NCBI GenBank assembly: GCA_963545205.1
Contig: CAUUHW010000003.1
Span: 186,001-250,000, forward strand
DNA length: 64,000 bases
Origin: CAUTYU01 sp963545205
Lineage (GTDB): Bacteria > Desulfobacterota > Desulfovibrionia > Desulfovibrionales > Desulfomicrobiaceae
Reading direction: 5' to 3'
This document shows, piece by piece, positions 55,028 to 63,413 of the stretch (its first letter is position 1; each line of letters begins with the position of its first letter). Both the position numbers and the translations under genes were made by a program. Under the pieces are notes generated by a model. That model was not told the DNA's origin. It did no database searches and saw only the letters and a program-made list of their open reading frames with translations.

Positions 55028-56407
55028 TCAGCTTTTTATCTTTCTTTGCGCGAACCTTGGCCAGTTGCCAAAGTGATAAAAATAGGTTGTCAGAGCGCAT
55101 TGCGCGATTTGTGATACAAGCATGGAAATCCAGATACCAGTGGCAGAACCCAGCAGAACATGGCCCATCCACCAGGCCAGCGGCAGGCGAATAAACCAGG
55201 CGCTGCAGCCGACAATGCCCATCTGGTAGAGGGTTGCTCCGGCTCCGGCAAAAGCCCCGCCAATGGTGATGGTTATTTGCATGAAAGGAAGCGCCAGCAT
55301 ATTATAGCGCAGGTAATCAGTGGCAATTACCTGTACTTCTGTTTGTGGACACAAAAAGGCGATAACCGGTTGCCTGTATATCCAAAGAACGATGCCGATG
55401 AAACAGACCAGAACAACGCCAATGAATATAATCTGGTAGCCAATCGTTCTGGCTTCTTTCTCCTGTCCGGCTCCAAGGTAGTGTCCAACCAGAATGGAGC
55501 AGATAAGATTAAAGGCCGCTCCGGGCAAAAAGAGCATGGATTCGATACGCATACCCGCGCTCATACCCGCCAGAGCGTCTACGTTTCCCTGCGGTAGGGC
55601 AGCAACAATGGCCAACAGCACCATGTAGGACAGATTCCAGGCCAGCTGGAGCGAAGCCGAGGGCCAGGCAACCTTTACCAGATACGGCAGGGCCGCCTTG
55701 TTCCATCTTTGGCAGGCAAAGCTTTTTTTGTTGAGAATGCCACGTCTTGCGAGCATGACCAGACTTAAAAGAGCACCGCCGAGCAGGGAAAAAAATGTGC
55801 TCCAGGCCAGCCCGCTGTAACCCAGTTCTGGAAAACCAAACCAGCCAAGGCCCAGGCCAAGATCGCCAATGGCGTTGAGCACGCAAACCGTGATGGTCGC
55901 GTAAAGCGGAAAAAGCATTTGCTTATAGGCCCGAAAAAAGGCACTGCACAGGATAAGCAGATAATTGGCAGGCATGATATACAGATAAATTTTAAGCAGG
56001 CAGTTTGTAATTGGCCGGATTTGTTTTGGAATATGAAGAAGGTCCAGCAGGATTTCCTTGGAAATTGTCCCTAACAGCAAGATACAGATGCCAAAGACCG
56101 CGCCGCATAAAAGTCCCAGACCGACATAGCGATGGGCGCGTAAATGGAGCCGGGCGCCCAGGGATTGGCTGATGGCGGCAACACTGCCACTGGCCAGTGC
56201 GCTGGCGATAATAACAAAGAACATGAGCATCTGGGTCATAAGCCCCATACTGGCCTGTACTTCCTTGCCTATCTGACCGGCAACCCAGACATCTGTAAAG
56301 CCAATGAGAAAATTGGTGCCCATCATCAGGATAACGGGCCAGGAAAGGAAAAAAATTGTCCTGTACGGACGGGTGTGGAGATTTTGCTCAAAGCTGGTGC
56401 CGGTCAT
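55028..56407 (-). CDS. MATE family efflux transporter
   Basis: This 459-residue protein has 12 transmembrane helices in two homologous halves. It has typical MATE segments (IFFLSWPVILMMGTNFLIGFTDVWVAGQIG; LGLGLGWFGFPELGYSGLAWST). It exports drugs or metabolites using Na+ or H+. It starts 9 bp after uppP, suggesting co-transcription. The substrate is unknown. Confidence 0.9.
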   Translation of the reverse strand: MTGTSFEQNLHTRPYRTIFFLSWPVILMMGTNFLIGFTDVWVAGQIGKEVQASMGLMTQMLMFFVIIASALASGSVAAISQSLGARLHLRAHRYVGLGLLCGAVFGICILLLGTISKEILLDLLHIPKQIRPITNCLLKIYLYIMPANYLLILCSAFFRAYKQMLFPLYATITVCVLNAIGDLGLGLGWFGFPELGYSGLAWSTFFSLLGGALLSLVMLARRGILNKKSFACQRWNKAALPYLVKVAWPSASLQLAWNLSYMVLLAIVAALPQGNVDALAGMSAGMRIESMLFLPGAAFNLICSILVGHYLGAGQEKEARTIGYQIIFIGVVLVCFIGIVLWIYRQPVIAFLCPQTEVQVIATDYLRYNMLALPFMQITITIGGAFAGAGATLYQMGIVGCSAWFIRLPLAWWMGHVLLGSATGIWISMLVSQIAQCALTTYFYHFGNWPRFAQRKIKS

Positions 56408-56416
56408 TTTTTTGTT

Positions 56417-57211
56417 TTATTGCCAGAAGTAAAAGATGAGTGGGACAAGAACCAAGCGGTACCAGGCAAAAGGAGCCAGGGTTGTTTTTTGCAGCAGGCG
56501 TACGAAAATTTTGACCGCAAAGAGCGCGGACAGAAAAGAAACAAGAAATCCGGTGGCAATGACAAGAATGTGCTGGGTACTCAACAGATGAAAGTTTTTG
56601 TAAATATCATAACCTGTCGCGGCAAACATGATGGGCACGGCGGCCAGAAAGGAATATTTTGCGGCCAGGTCACGGCTGGCTCCAAGCAGCATCGCGCCCA
56701 TAATTGTCGCGCCTGAGCGGGAAAATCCCGGCCACAGGGCCAGACACTGGAAACAGCCAATGCCGAAAGCCAGCATTGGACTCATCTCATCAAGTGACAT
56801 ATATCTACGGGCGAGTGGCAGGCGTTCCACAAGTAAAATCGTTACCGCTCCAACAGCAAGGGCCCAGGCAACTGATGTTGGCGTAAACAGGTGGGCCTTT
56901 ATATATGAATGGCAGGCAAGACCGAGGACAGAGGCCGGCAGGGAGGTCAAAAAAAGAAAAAGCAGCCCTCGTTTTCCGCCAAATTTTTTGGGCGGAGCAG
57001 GCCGGAGCAGGTCGAAAAAAGTCTGGCGATAGAGAAAGACAACCGCTAAAATGGCTCCGAGCTGAATGATAATATCAAAAGACTGAGCCAAGCTTCCTGA
57101 AAAATCAAGCAACTGGCCGCAAAGAATAAGGTGACCTGTTGATGAAACAGGTATAAATTCGGTCAGGCCCTCAACAAGGCCGAGTAATACTGCGTTATGT
57201 ATGTTGTTCAT
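56417..57211 (-). CDS. uppP: Undecaprenyl-diphosphatase
   Basis: This 264-residue UppP/BacA membrane phosphatase has the catalytic EGLTEFIPVSSTGHLIL motif (~12-28) and a second motif WPGFSRSGATIMGAMLLG. It recycles undecaprenyl pyrophosphate for peptidoglycan and glycan synthesis and gives bacitracin tolerance. The ATG at 57211 fits the family. No strong ribosome-binding site was seen, and an in-frame start at 57298 exists. Confidence 0.93.
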   Translation of the reverse strand: MNNIHNAVLLGLVEGLTEFIPVSSTGHLILCGQLLDFSGSLAQSFDIIIQLGAILAVVFLYRQTFFDLLRPAPPKKFGGKRGLLFLFLTSLPASVLGLACHSYIKAHLFTPTSVAWALAVGAVTILLVERLPLARRYMSLDEMSPMLAFGIGCFQCLALWPGFSRSGATIMGAMLLGASRDLAAKYSFLAAVPIMFAATGYDIYKNFHLLSTQHILVIATGFLVSFLSALFAVKIFVRLLQKTTLAPFAWYRLVLVPLIFYFWQ

Positions 57212-57358
57212 TATAAAGAAAAAGGCTTGTATTCCGTCAGAGAACAGAGAAATTATTGCGTTTTTTGCTGATACGGGGAAAAATAGCACAAACACCAAAA
57301 AACAGAATTACTGGAAGCGCGAGCCGCTTGCAAGAATAAAAACAAACAGGTGGTGGAT

Positions 57359-57550
57359 ATGAACATACTGGTTCCCCCTGGACAGAAAGCCGCCAGCGCC
57401 CTTGAATGGGTCAGGCAGCATCTGGACAGTGGCAGGTCTTTGGCGGCATTGCTTGATGAAGCGGCCTTGCGTTTTGATCTTGATCCGAAGCAGGGCTTGT
57501 ATCTGAATCAGGTTTTTTCCGGTTCAAAAGAGGGTGACAGCGCCAAATGA
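57359..57550 (+). CDS. Small conserved-looking protein upstream of lptF (63 aa)
   Basis: This is a 63-residue soluble protein, mostly helical by eye (ALEWVRQHLDSGRSLAALLDEA; FDLDPKQGLYLNQVF), with no membrane segment. AGGTGG lies upstream of the ATG. Its stop overlaps the lptF start (ATGA), so it is translated with the LPS exporter genes. The family is not recognised. Confidence 0.65.
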   Translation: MNILVPPGQKAASALEWVRQHLDSGRSLAALLDEAALRFDLDPKQGLYLNQVFSGSKEGDSAK

Positions 57551-58689
57551 TTTTGCAGCGTGAAATCATAAAGGAGATTTTTTTCCTTTTTTGTATTTCC
57601 CTGACAGCACTTTTTTCCATGCTGCTCATTGGGCGTCTTTTCAAATTAAAAGACCTGCTTGTCGGGCAGCAGACCTCGCTTTTGGATATCGGGAAACTGC
57701 TTGTTTATCTTTCTCCTTTTTTGCTCAATCTGCTTTTGCCTGTTGTGTGTTTGCTCAGCGTTTTTCTTGTTTTTTTGCGTATGGGAGCGGACAGGGAAAT
57801 AACCGCTCTTGGCGCGAGCGGCATTTCGCCCCTTAGGCTTTTGTCCGCGCCATTTCTTTTTTGTCTGCTGGTGAGTATGCTGGCTTTTGGCAATTCCGTC
57901 TTTGGTATTTCATGGGGCATGGAAAATTTCCGGCAGACTGTTTTGGATATGGCCAGAAGCAAGGCCCGTGTCGCTTTGCAGCCGGGTGTTTTTAATCAGG
58001 ATTTTCCTGATGTCACGCTTTTTGTCCACAGTGTTGACCCGCAGGAAGAAAAGGTTCGCAACCTTTTTATCAAAACAGAAAAAGACGGGCAGACATACAT
58101 TATTGCTCCAACAGGGCAGATTCTTGCTGACCAGGATAAGGGGCAGGTCTTTTTTTTCGTTCAAAACGGGACCCTGTATCATCAGAAAGACGACACATCT
58201 CTTGTTCTGGGCTTTGATGAGTACCGGCTCCGTCTTGACCTTTCCCGTTGGCTCAAACATATTGAACCGATGCAGGAAAAAGTAAAATTTATGTCTTTTT
58301 TCCGTTTGCTCAGTATCTTGCGCGGGCAGGAAAAAAATCCGGCCAAAACTTCCTATCAGGTGCCGCTTGAAATTCATAAACGATTGGCGCAGCCGTTTTC
58401 CTGCCTGATTCTGGGCTGCTTTGCCCTGCCTCTGGCTCTGCTGTTTCAGGGATTGCGCCGCCAATATGGTATTGTGCTGACTTTTTGTCTTTTTCTTTTC
58501 TATTACGCACTGTCGTCCATTGGTGAAACACTGGGAAAAAACGGTTCAATAACACCCGCTCTGGCGATTTGGCAAGCCAACCTGTTTTTTAGCTTGCTGT
58601 TTGTCTTTTTTATGACCCTGGCCTCGCACGGGAACCGGCCGGGCAGAGCCGGGTTTTGGTCTGTTTTCAAAGGAAGAAAGTCAGCGTGA
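57547..58689 (+). CDS. lptF: LPS export permease LptF
   Basis: This 380-residue YjgP/YjgQ-family permease has three N-terminal helices, a periplasmic jellyroll domain (~130-265), and three C-terminal helices. LYLSPFLLNLLLPVVCLLSVFLVFLRMGADREITALGASGIS is split here as segments LLNLLLPVVCLLSVFL and GADREITALGASGIS, the LptF hallmark. It works with LptG and LptB to extract LPS. Confidence 0.92.
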   Translation: MILQREIIKEIFFLFCISLTALFSMLLIGRLFKLKDLLVGQQTSLLDIGKLLVYLSPFLLNLLLPVVCLLSVFLVFLRMGADREITALGASGISPLRLLSAPFLFCLLVSMLAFGNSVFGISWGMENFRQTVLDMARSKARVALQPGVFNQDFPDVTLFVHSVDPQEEKVRNLFIKTEKDGQTYIIAPTGQILADQDKGQVFFFVQNGTLYHQKDDTSLVLGFDEYRLRLDLSRWLKHIEPMQEKVKFMSFFRLLSILRGQEKNPAKTSYQVPLEIHKRLAQPFSCLILGCFALPLALLFQGLRRQYGIVLTFCLFLFYYALSSIGETLGKNGSITPALAIWQANLFFSLLFVFFMTLASHGNRPGRAGFWSVFKGRKSA

Positions 58690-59741
58690 AAATCCTGCAC
58701 GGTTATCTGTTTCGCCAAAATATCTTCTATCTTTTTTTGATGCTGGCAGTTGGAATCGGTATCTACCTGCTGGCTGACCTTTTTGAAAAGATTGATGACT
58801 TGCTGGAAGCTCAGCTTGCCTGGCAGACCATATGTGTTTTTTTCGCCTATAAAATTCCTTTGATTGTTTCCCAGATTTTACCTGCTGTTGCCTTGCTCGC
58901 TGTTTTAATCCAACTGGGGCTGATGCGCCAGAATCTGGAGATACTTGCTTTGCAGGCCAGCGCGATTTCCTTTTTCAGGCTCTTTGTCTTTTTTTTCTTT
59001 TATGCCTGCGTCCTGTCCGGAGTGCAGCTCGCTTTCAGTGAATTTCTCGGAGTGTGGGGAAGTGAAAAAAGTGAGGCAATCTGGCGGGAACAGGTCAGAA
59101 AAAAAGATATGCAGGGAACAATAATAGAAGATGTCTGGTTTCGGGAAGGACGGGCGTACGTGCATATCGACCGGTTATACCCGCGTGAAAACAGGGGTGA
59201 AGGCATTGAAATCAATTTTCTGGATACCGGTGGAATCCAGAAGATTGTCCGGGCCCGTGAATTTACAGCCCGGGCCGGAAAATGGCTGCTGAAAGAGGCT
59301 GTTACTTATAGTCCGGGTTCTTTTACCGTCACCGGACAGGAGAAAATCACATACCGGTTTTCAACAGACCTGAAGAGCTTTCAGACCATTGACTTCAAAA
59401 AGGACCTGGACATGCTGCCCCTGCCTGAGCTTTTGTCCGCCCGCGCGCGTCTTGAGGCCGCCGGTTCAAACGTGGAATGGCTGGAAACCGCTTTGCATGG
59501 ACGAGTTGCCTACGCCTTTTCCATCTTGTCGCTCATTTTGGGAGGTTTGGCCCTGACGCGAAAGATACACAATATTTATGTGCTCGTTCTTTGCGGGGTT
59601 GTCTGTCTTTTTATTTACTATGGTGTGTTTGTTTTTTCTACCAGCGCGGGAGCGCATGGCGTCATACCGCCTTGGCTGGGAGCTTGGTTGGTCAACATCC
59701 TGTTTATGGGAGTGGCCGGTTTGCAGCTGGTTCAAAAATGA
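58686..59741 (+). CDS. lptG: LPS export permease LptG
   Basis: This 351-residue permease is paralogous to LptF: helices at ~12-35, ~58-80 and ~95-115, a periplasmic domain, then three helices from ~265. VSQILPAVALLAVLIQLG and NLEILALQASAIS match the family. The GTG start overlaps the lptF stop (GTGA), and AAGGAAG lies upstream. Confidence 0.92.
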   Translation: MKILHGYLFRQNIFYLFLMLAVGIGIYLLADLFEKIDDLLEAQLAWQTICVFFAYKIPLIVSQILPAVALLAVLIQLGLMRQNLEILALQASAISFFRLFVFFFFYACVLSGVQLAFSEFLGVWGSEKSEAIWREQVRKKDMQGTIIEDVWFREGRAYVHIDRLYPRENRGEGIEINFLDTGGIQKIVRAREFTARAGKWLLKEAVTYSPGSFTVTGQEKITYRFSTDLKSFQTIDFKKDLDMLPLPELLSARARLEAAGSNVEWLETALHGRVAYAFSILSLILGGLALTRKIHNIYVLVLCGVVCLFIYYGVFVFSTSAGAHGVIPPWLGAWLVNILFMGVAGLQLVQK

Positions 59742-59756
59742 CCGGCCCTTGTTTGG

Positions 59757-60011
59757 TTATCCCTTATTGTCCACAATTGTTCCTTTGCCTTCATAGGCCG
59801 CGGCCAGCACCTCTTTTTGAAATTCATAATCCGCACTGCTTACGGATGTTGATTTTGAGTTGTTCAGATTGTCCAGTGTCTGGGAAATAACTGCCGCTTC
59901 CGTGCTGTGTTTGTCTGTTGGTGCTGGGGGGCTGTTGTTGAGTTTGCCCAGCGTGGCTGTAACGACCTGTGCGCCAAATATTTCCTTGCTGATTGACTGA
60001 CTGCTGCTCAT
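59757..60011 (-). CDS. Small protein of unknown function downstream of ftsY (84 aa)
   Basis: This is an 84-residue, Ser/Thr/Asn-rich polar protein with no membrane segment or recognised domain (starts MSSSQSISKEIFGAQVV; ends GKGTIVDNKG). AGGAG lies upstream of the ATG. It lies 26 bp after ftsY on the same strand. The composition resembles small flagellar or secreted-motility-type proteins, but nothing specific supports that. Confidence 0.65.
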   Translation of the reverse strand: MSSSQSISKEIFGAQVVTATLGKLNNSPPAPTDKHSTEAAVISQTLDNLNNSKSTSVSSADYEFQKEVLAAAYEGKGTIVDNKG

Positions 60012-60037
60012 TTTGTTCTCCTGTTTGTTGAAGTGGA

Positions 60038-61339
60038 TTAGATAAGAAGAGCCTTAGCAAAATCCGTACCGGAAAAAGGACGCAAATCTTCCATTTTTTC
60101 TCCAAGCCCGATAAAGCTGATTGGAATGGCGTATTGCAGGGCAATCCCAACAATAACACCGCCTTTTGCCGTTCCGTCCAGCTTGGTCAGCACGATTTCG
60201 CTTATCGGTGCAACCCTGGAAAAAAGTTCTGTTTGTGACAGCGCGTTCTGGCCGGTTGTTGCGTCCAGAACCAGCAGGGTGCGGTGTGGAGCTTTGGGAT
60301 TTTTTTTCTGAATGACCCGAAAAATTTTGCCCAGTTCTTCCATCAGACCAACCTTGGTTTGCAGGCGGCCAGCTGTATCAATAAAGACGCAGTCATAGTT
60401 TTCCTTTGCCGCCATCTCCAGGGCCTCGTATGCCACAGCTGCCGGGTCTGCGCCATGTGTTTTGGCATAAAATCCGGTTCCAATCCGTTTACTCCAGATT
60501 TCAAGCTGTTCAATGGCTGCGGCCCGAAAGGTGTCTCCTGCGGCCAAAAGCACTTTTTTTCCTTGCAGTACTTCACGGTGAGCCAGTTTGGCAATGGTTG
60601 TTGTTTTGCCAACGCCGTTTACGCCCACAACCAGTATGATTTGCGGGCCTTGGGACGCAGGAATGTCAGGCGGTGCCGGAGGAAACAGCTCTCCAAGTTC
60701 CTGCCGCAGCATTTCCTTGAAACCTTCGCTGTCTGGCAGCCCTTGTTCCCTGACCTTCCGGCGCAGACGTTGTTGCAGTTTTTGCGCGGCTCCGTATCCA
60801 ACATCAGCGGTAATCAGAATCTCTTCAAACTCGTTCCAGAACTCGTCGTCAAAACGGGAGTTTATATTCAGTAACTGGTCAATGCGCAGGGAAAGGTGTT
60901 CCCGTGTTTTGCTGATGCCTTGTGAAAGCTTCAGAAACAGGCGGTCACGTTCGTCTTCTTCGTCTTCCAGTTCCAGGCTCAGAGCCAGACGATACTGGAG
61001 TTCGGAACGGAACTCTTCCACTCGCTCGTATCCCATATCTTCGAGCCAGACCTCAAAGCGGGTGATAAAATCCTGAGCCTCATGTTCTTCTACTGCCAGA
61101 CAGTGGAAGAAAAAACGTAGGCGTTGCCAAAGTTCGTCTCCTTTGGTTTCCACCCCGTTAAGAACATGGGGCAGCCAGACACTCAGGCGTGGTTCAACCT
61201 GGGAGAGCGCTGCCTGTATTGATTGCTGCCAGTCTGCTGGTTGCGGGGAGTCTGGCAGGATTTTAACCTGTTCCTGCGTCTGATTTTTTTCAGGGCTGTT
61301 TGTCTCCCGTTTTCTGGTCCATCTCGAAAAAAAGCCCAT
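60038..61339 (-). CDS. ftsY: Signal recognition particle receptor FtsY
   Basis: This 433-residue SRP GTPase has an acidic N-terminal A-domain (~1-130), then the N domain and G domain. G motifs: VGVNGVGKTTTIAKLA, FIDTAGRLQTK, VLTKLDGTAKGG, and FIGLGEKMEDLRPF at the C-terminus. It receives ribosome-SRP complexes at the membrane. Confidence 0.97.
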   Translation of the reverse strand: MGFFSRWTRKRETNSPEKNQTQEQVKILPDSPQPADWQQSIQAALSQVEPRLSVWLPHVLNGVETKGDELWQRLRFFFHCLAVEEHEAQDFITRFEVWLEDMGYERVEEFRSELQYRLALSLELEDEEDERDRLFLKLSQGISKTREHLSLRIDQLLNINSRFDDEFWNEFEEILITADVGYGAAQKLQQRLRRKVREQGLPDSEGFKEMLRQELGELFPPAPPDIPASQGPQIILVVGVNGVGKTTTIAKLAHREVLQGKKVLLAAGDTFRAAAIEQLEIWSKRIGTGFYAKTHGADPAAVAYEALEMAAKENYDCVFIDTAGRLQTKVGLMEELGKIFRVIQKKNPKAPHRTLLVLDATTGQNALSQTELFSRVAPISEIVLTKLDGTAKGGVIVGIALQYAIPISFIGLGEKMEDLRPFSGTDFAKALLI

Positions 61340-61390
61340 GTGTTACTCCTATAAAAAGTCTACAAAAAATTATGCAAACAGGCACCTGAG

Positions 61391-61595
61391 TTAAGGTGGT
61401 TGTCCAGCCAAAGCTAAAGGTTTCTCAACAGGGATTGAATCAGTTTGGCTCTCAACAAATTCCTGCTTTGCAGGATCGAAAGGTTCCCCTCATTTCAATA
61501 TCGCATATAAGGCCTATAGCTGATACCGTTTGCAGAAGCTCCACATCCTTATCTTCAGTAGCAACATTGCCTGTAGTAATTAACAGCGGTTTGAC
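61391..61595 (-). pseudogene. Unrecognised gene remnant next to ftsY
   Basis: On the minus strand an open stretch reads VKPLLITTGNVATEDKDVEL ... IGLICDIEMRGTFRSCKAG, ends at TGA 61452, and appears to continue in a second frame (VESQTDSIPVEKPLALAG) to TAA 61391. No start codon or domain is recognised. It may be part of an eroded cassette downstream of the dual-OB/GyrI-like gene. Confidence 0.3.
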
Positions 61596-61599
61596 CGCT
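61585..61599. repeat. Short inverted repeat at the end of the cassette-like gene
   Basis: AGCGGT (61585-61590) and ACCGCT (61594-61599) around TTG, overlapping the stop of the cassette-like gene and flanked by TTAGGC. It may be a vestige of an attC-type recombination site, though the canonical core boxes are incomplete. Confidence 0.25.
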
Positions 61600-62072
61600 T
61601 AGGCAGCGTTTCCGTAACTCCTATGGTCCTTGAGATCTAAGGATACGCTGCTATAATCAGACTCATAATTTGTGTATATTCCATAAATTTTTGCTTCTTT
61701 AGGTAATGTTGAGAAGACATTTGCGTAAAATCTTTGCCAGAGGTTAGCAATTCTTGCAGTAGAATGATTCATCTCATTTTCATTTGTTTCTATTTTACAG
61801 TCCTGCTGCCAGATGTATTCATCGATTATATAGTTCTCTGGTTGATTTGGCAGGGGAGCATGGCGCTCCAATCCAACAATAACTTTTTGCAAAGTTTTGA
61901 CATTGAATGCACCAAAGGGGTTCTGACATTTTGCTTATTCGTGATAAAGCTCAGTACCATTTTCATCAGATACTAGGCGTATCCATTGAGACCAATCAGT
62001 TAATTTTCCTGCAACGCAGTACTGACGATGTTTCACAGAATTTGCAAGAATTATTATTTTATACCTACTCAT
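61599..62072 (-). pseudogene. Chimeric cassette-like gene: dual-OB-like N-terminus joined to a GyrI/Cass2-type effector-binding domain
   Basis: AAGGAG precedes ATG 62072. The frame reads MSRYKIIILANSVKHRQYC...GKLTDWSQWIRLVSDENG, is stopped by TAA at 61935-61937, and continues in the same frame: KVIVGLERHAPLPNQPENYI, then ETNENEMNHSTARIANLWQR and KIYGIYTNYESDY. The first part resembles dual-OB-domain proteins. The last part is the start of a GyrI-like effector-binding domain and is cut off after the YTNYESD motif. The join falls at the IWQQ/DCKIET boundary. The region is AT-rich relative to its neighbours. It is likely a deletion product. Confidence 0.6.
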
Positions 62073-62101
62073 TATTTCTCCTTGTTTAGAACGAATCGTC
62101 C

Positions 62102-62108
62102 GTTTAAC
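62102..62108 (-). promoter_or_regulatory. Possible integron core site (GTTRRRY)
   Basis: GTTAAAC on the minus strand lies 30 bp upstream of the cassette-like gene start, between it and the integrase pseudogene. This is where the attI-cassette junction of an integron is expected. The motif is short and could occur by chance. Confidence 0.25.
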
Positions 62109-62325
62109 AGTATATTAACCAAACGTATCAATTTTGAACAATATCCATATCTGTTTGTTGTGTCAATTTTTTTCTTTTGGGGGAGAACTGTTTTTTATCT
62201 CCAACAGTCTTGCTTCCCAACTTATCCTTTTGGTTAGCAAGATTTGAAAAGATAATGAAAAAAATATGATTTTTAAAAAATAAAGTTTAATGATGGCAAC
62301 ATAACATCTATATATCAATGGCGAA

Positions 62326-63240
62326 ATGTTCGCTCGTTATGTTGAGCAGCAGGAAAATATCCCAGCACGTCAGAAACCGTATTTTCTGCGTTGGGTTGCA
62401 CTTTTTTGTGAACAGGCTCGTCTGGCCCCAAAACATCTCCTTGCATTTGACAAGACAGTGTTTTTCTCCCGAATTGGAACTGAGCTGCAAGACTGGCAGC
62501 TCGCACAGGCCAGAGATGCTGTTGCCTTGTATCTTTATTTTCTACGGGAAAAGTCTCAGGATTTTGTTTCGGCGGCGCAGGGCGATGGAATAAATTTGCC
62601 GCAGGCAGGGTTTGAAGAACAGCATAAGCGTATCGCAGAAGAAATAAGCAGGATTTTGCGTCTGAAGCACCGGGGTCCTTATCTGCAGAGCGCGCCTATA
62701 TCGGCTGGGTTCGCGATTTTTTGTGCTATTTTCAACGATTGAACCGTATTCATTTACAGCCGAGCATGTTGAACAGTACCTGTCTTGTCCTGCTGTGAAA
62801 CGGAGGGTTGCCAAGGCAACCCAGCGCCTGGCCCTGAGCGCCTTGCTTTTCTTTTTTCGCAATATACTCAAACGAGAATTTAACGGCGTGGAAGCCTTTC
62901 GTCCGGGAAAAAAGATAAACCTGCCTGTGGTGTTGAGCCGGAGCGAAGTGGAACGCCTCTTGGCGGCCATGTCCGGTTTACCCCTTTTGCTGGCCAAGAT
63001 TCTTTACGGATGCGGACTGCGGGGGCAGGAACTGTTGCGTTTGCGCATCAAGGATATCGATTTTGACTGTTTTTGTATCAGGGGCTGGGGGCCAAGGGAG
63101 ATAAGGACAGGTTAAGTGTTTTGCCAGAATCTGTCAGACAGGATCTGGAGGCTCAGGTTACTGCCGCCAGAGCCGTGTTTGAACAGGACAGGCAGGACGG
63201 TATTGCCGGTGTGATTTGCCGGACGTTCTGGGGGGAGTAT
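62326..63240 (+). pseudogene. intI: Decayed integron-type tyrosine recombinase (IntI)
   Basis: Joined frames give an IntI-like protein: an N-terminal extension (FARYVEQQENIPARQKPYFL), SRILRLKHR, YIGWVRDFLCYF, AEHVEQYLSCPAV, ALSALLFFFRNIL, and the catalytic-Arg box YGCGLRGQELLRLRIKDIDFD. GKGDKDRLSVLPES then precedes LPDVLGG...P, the extra patch that separates integron integrases from other Xer-type enzymes. At least four frame changes are needed (near 62690, 62745, 63085 and 63210). The HxxR and Tyr boxes are missing, so it cannot be active. Confidence 0.85.
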
Positions 63241-63413
63241 CTCCTTGTACATTTACTTCCCCTGATTTCGCCATGCATTACAATTTTAAACCTCTTTTGC
63301 ACTCTGTGCAGGTAGGTGTGCCGCCCCAGAATTTTCCGCTGCCACGCAAGGCGCAGTTCTTGTTGAAGGGCCATGGCCGCGCGAAGAGCGGCAATCTTGT
63401 TTATTAGGGTTGT
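63241..63413. other. Spacer with no supported gene
   Basis: After the integrase remnant the sequence holds only short open frames. On the minus strand one reads LPLFARPWPFNKNCALRGSG then WGGTPTCTECKRGLKL and stops near 63280. It has a CxxC pair but no start codon or ribosome-binding site. I see no identifiable feature. Confidence 0.4.

Noticed and set aside
63153..63374. Minus-strand open frame after the integrase remnant
   Set aside because: No start signal, overlaps the integrase remnant and shows no domain.
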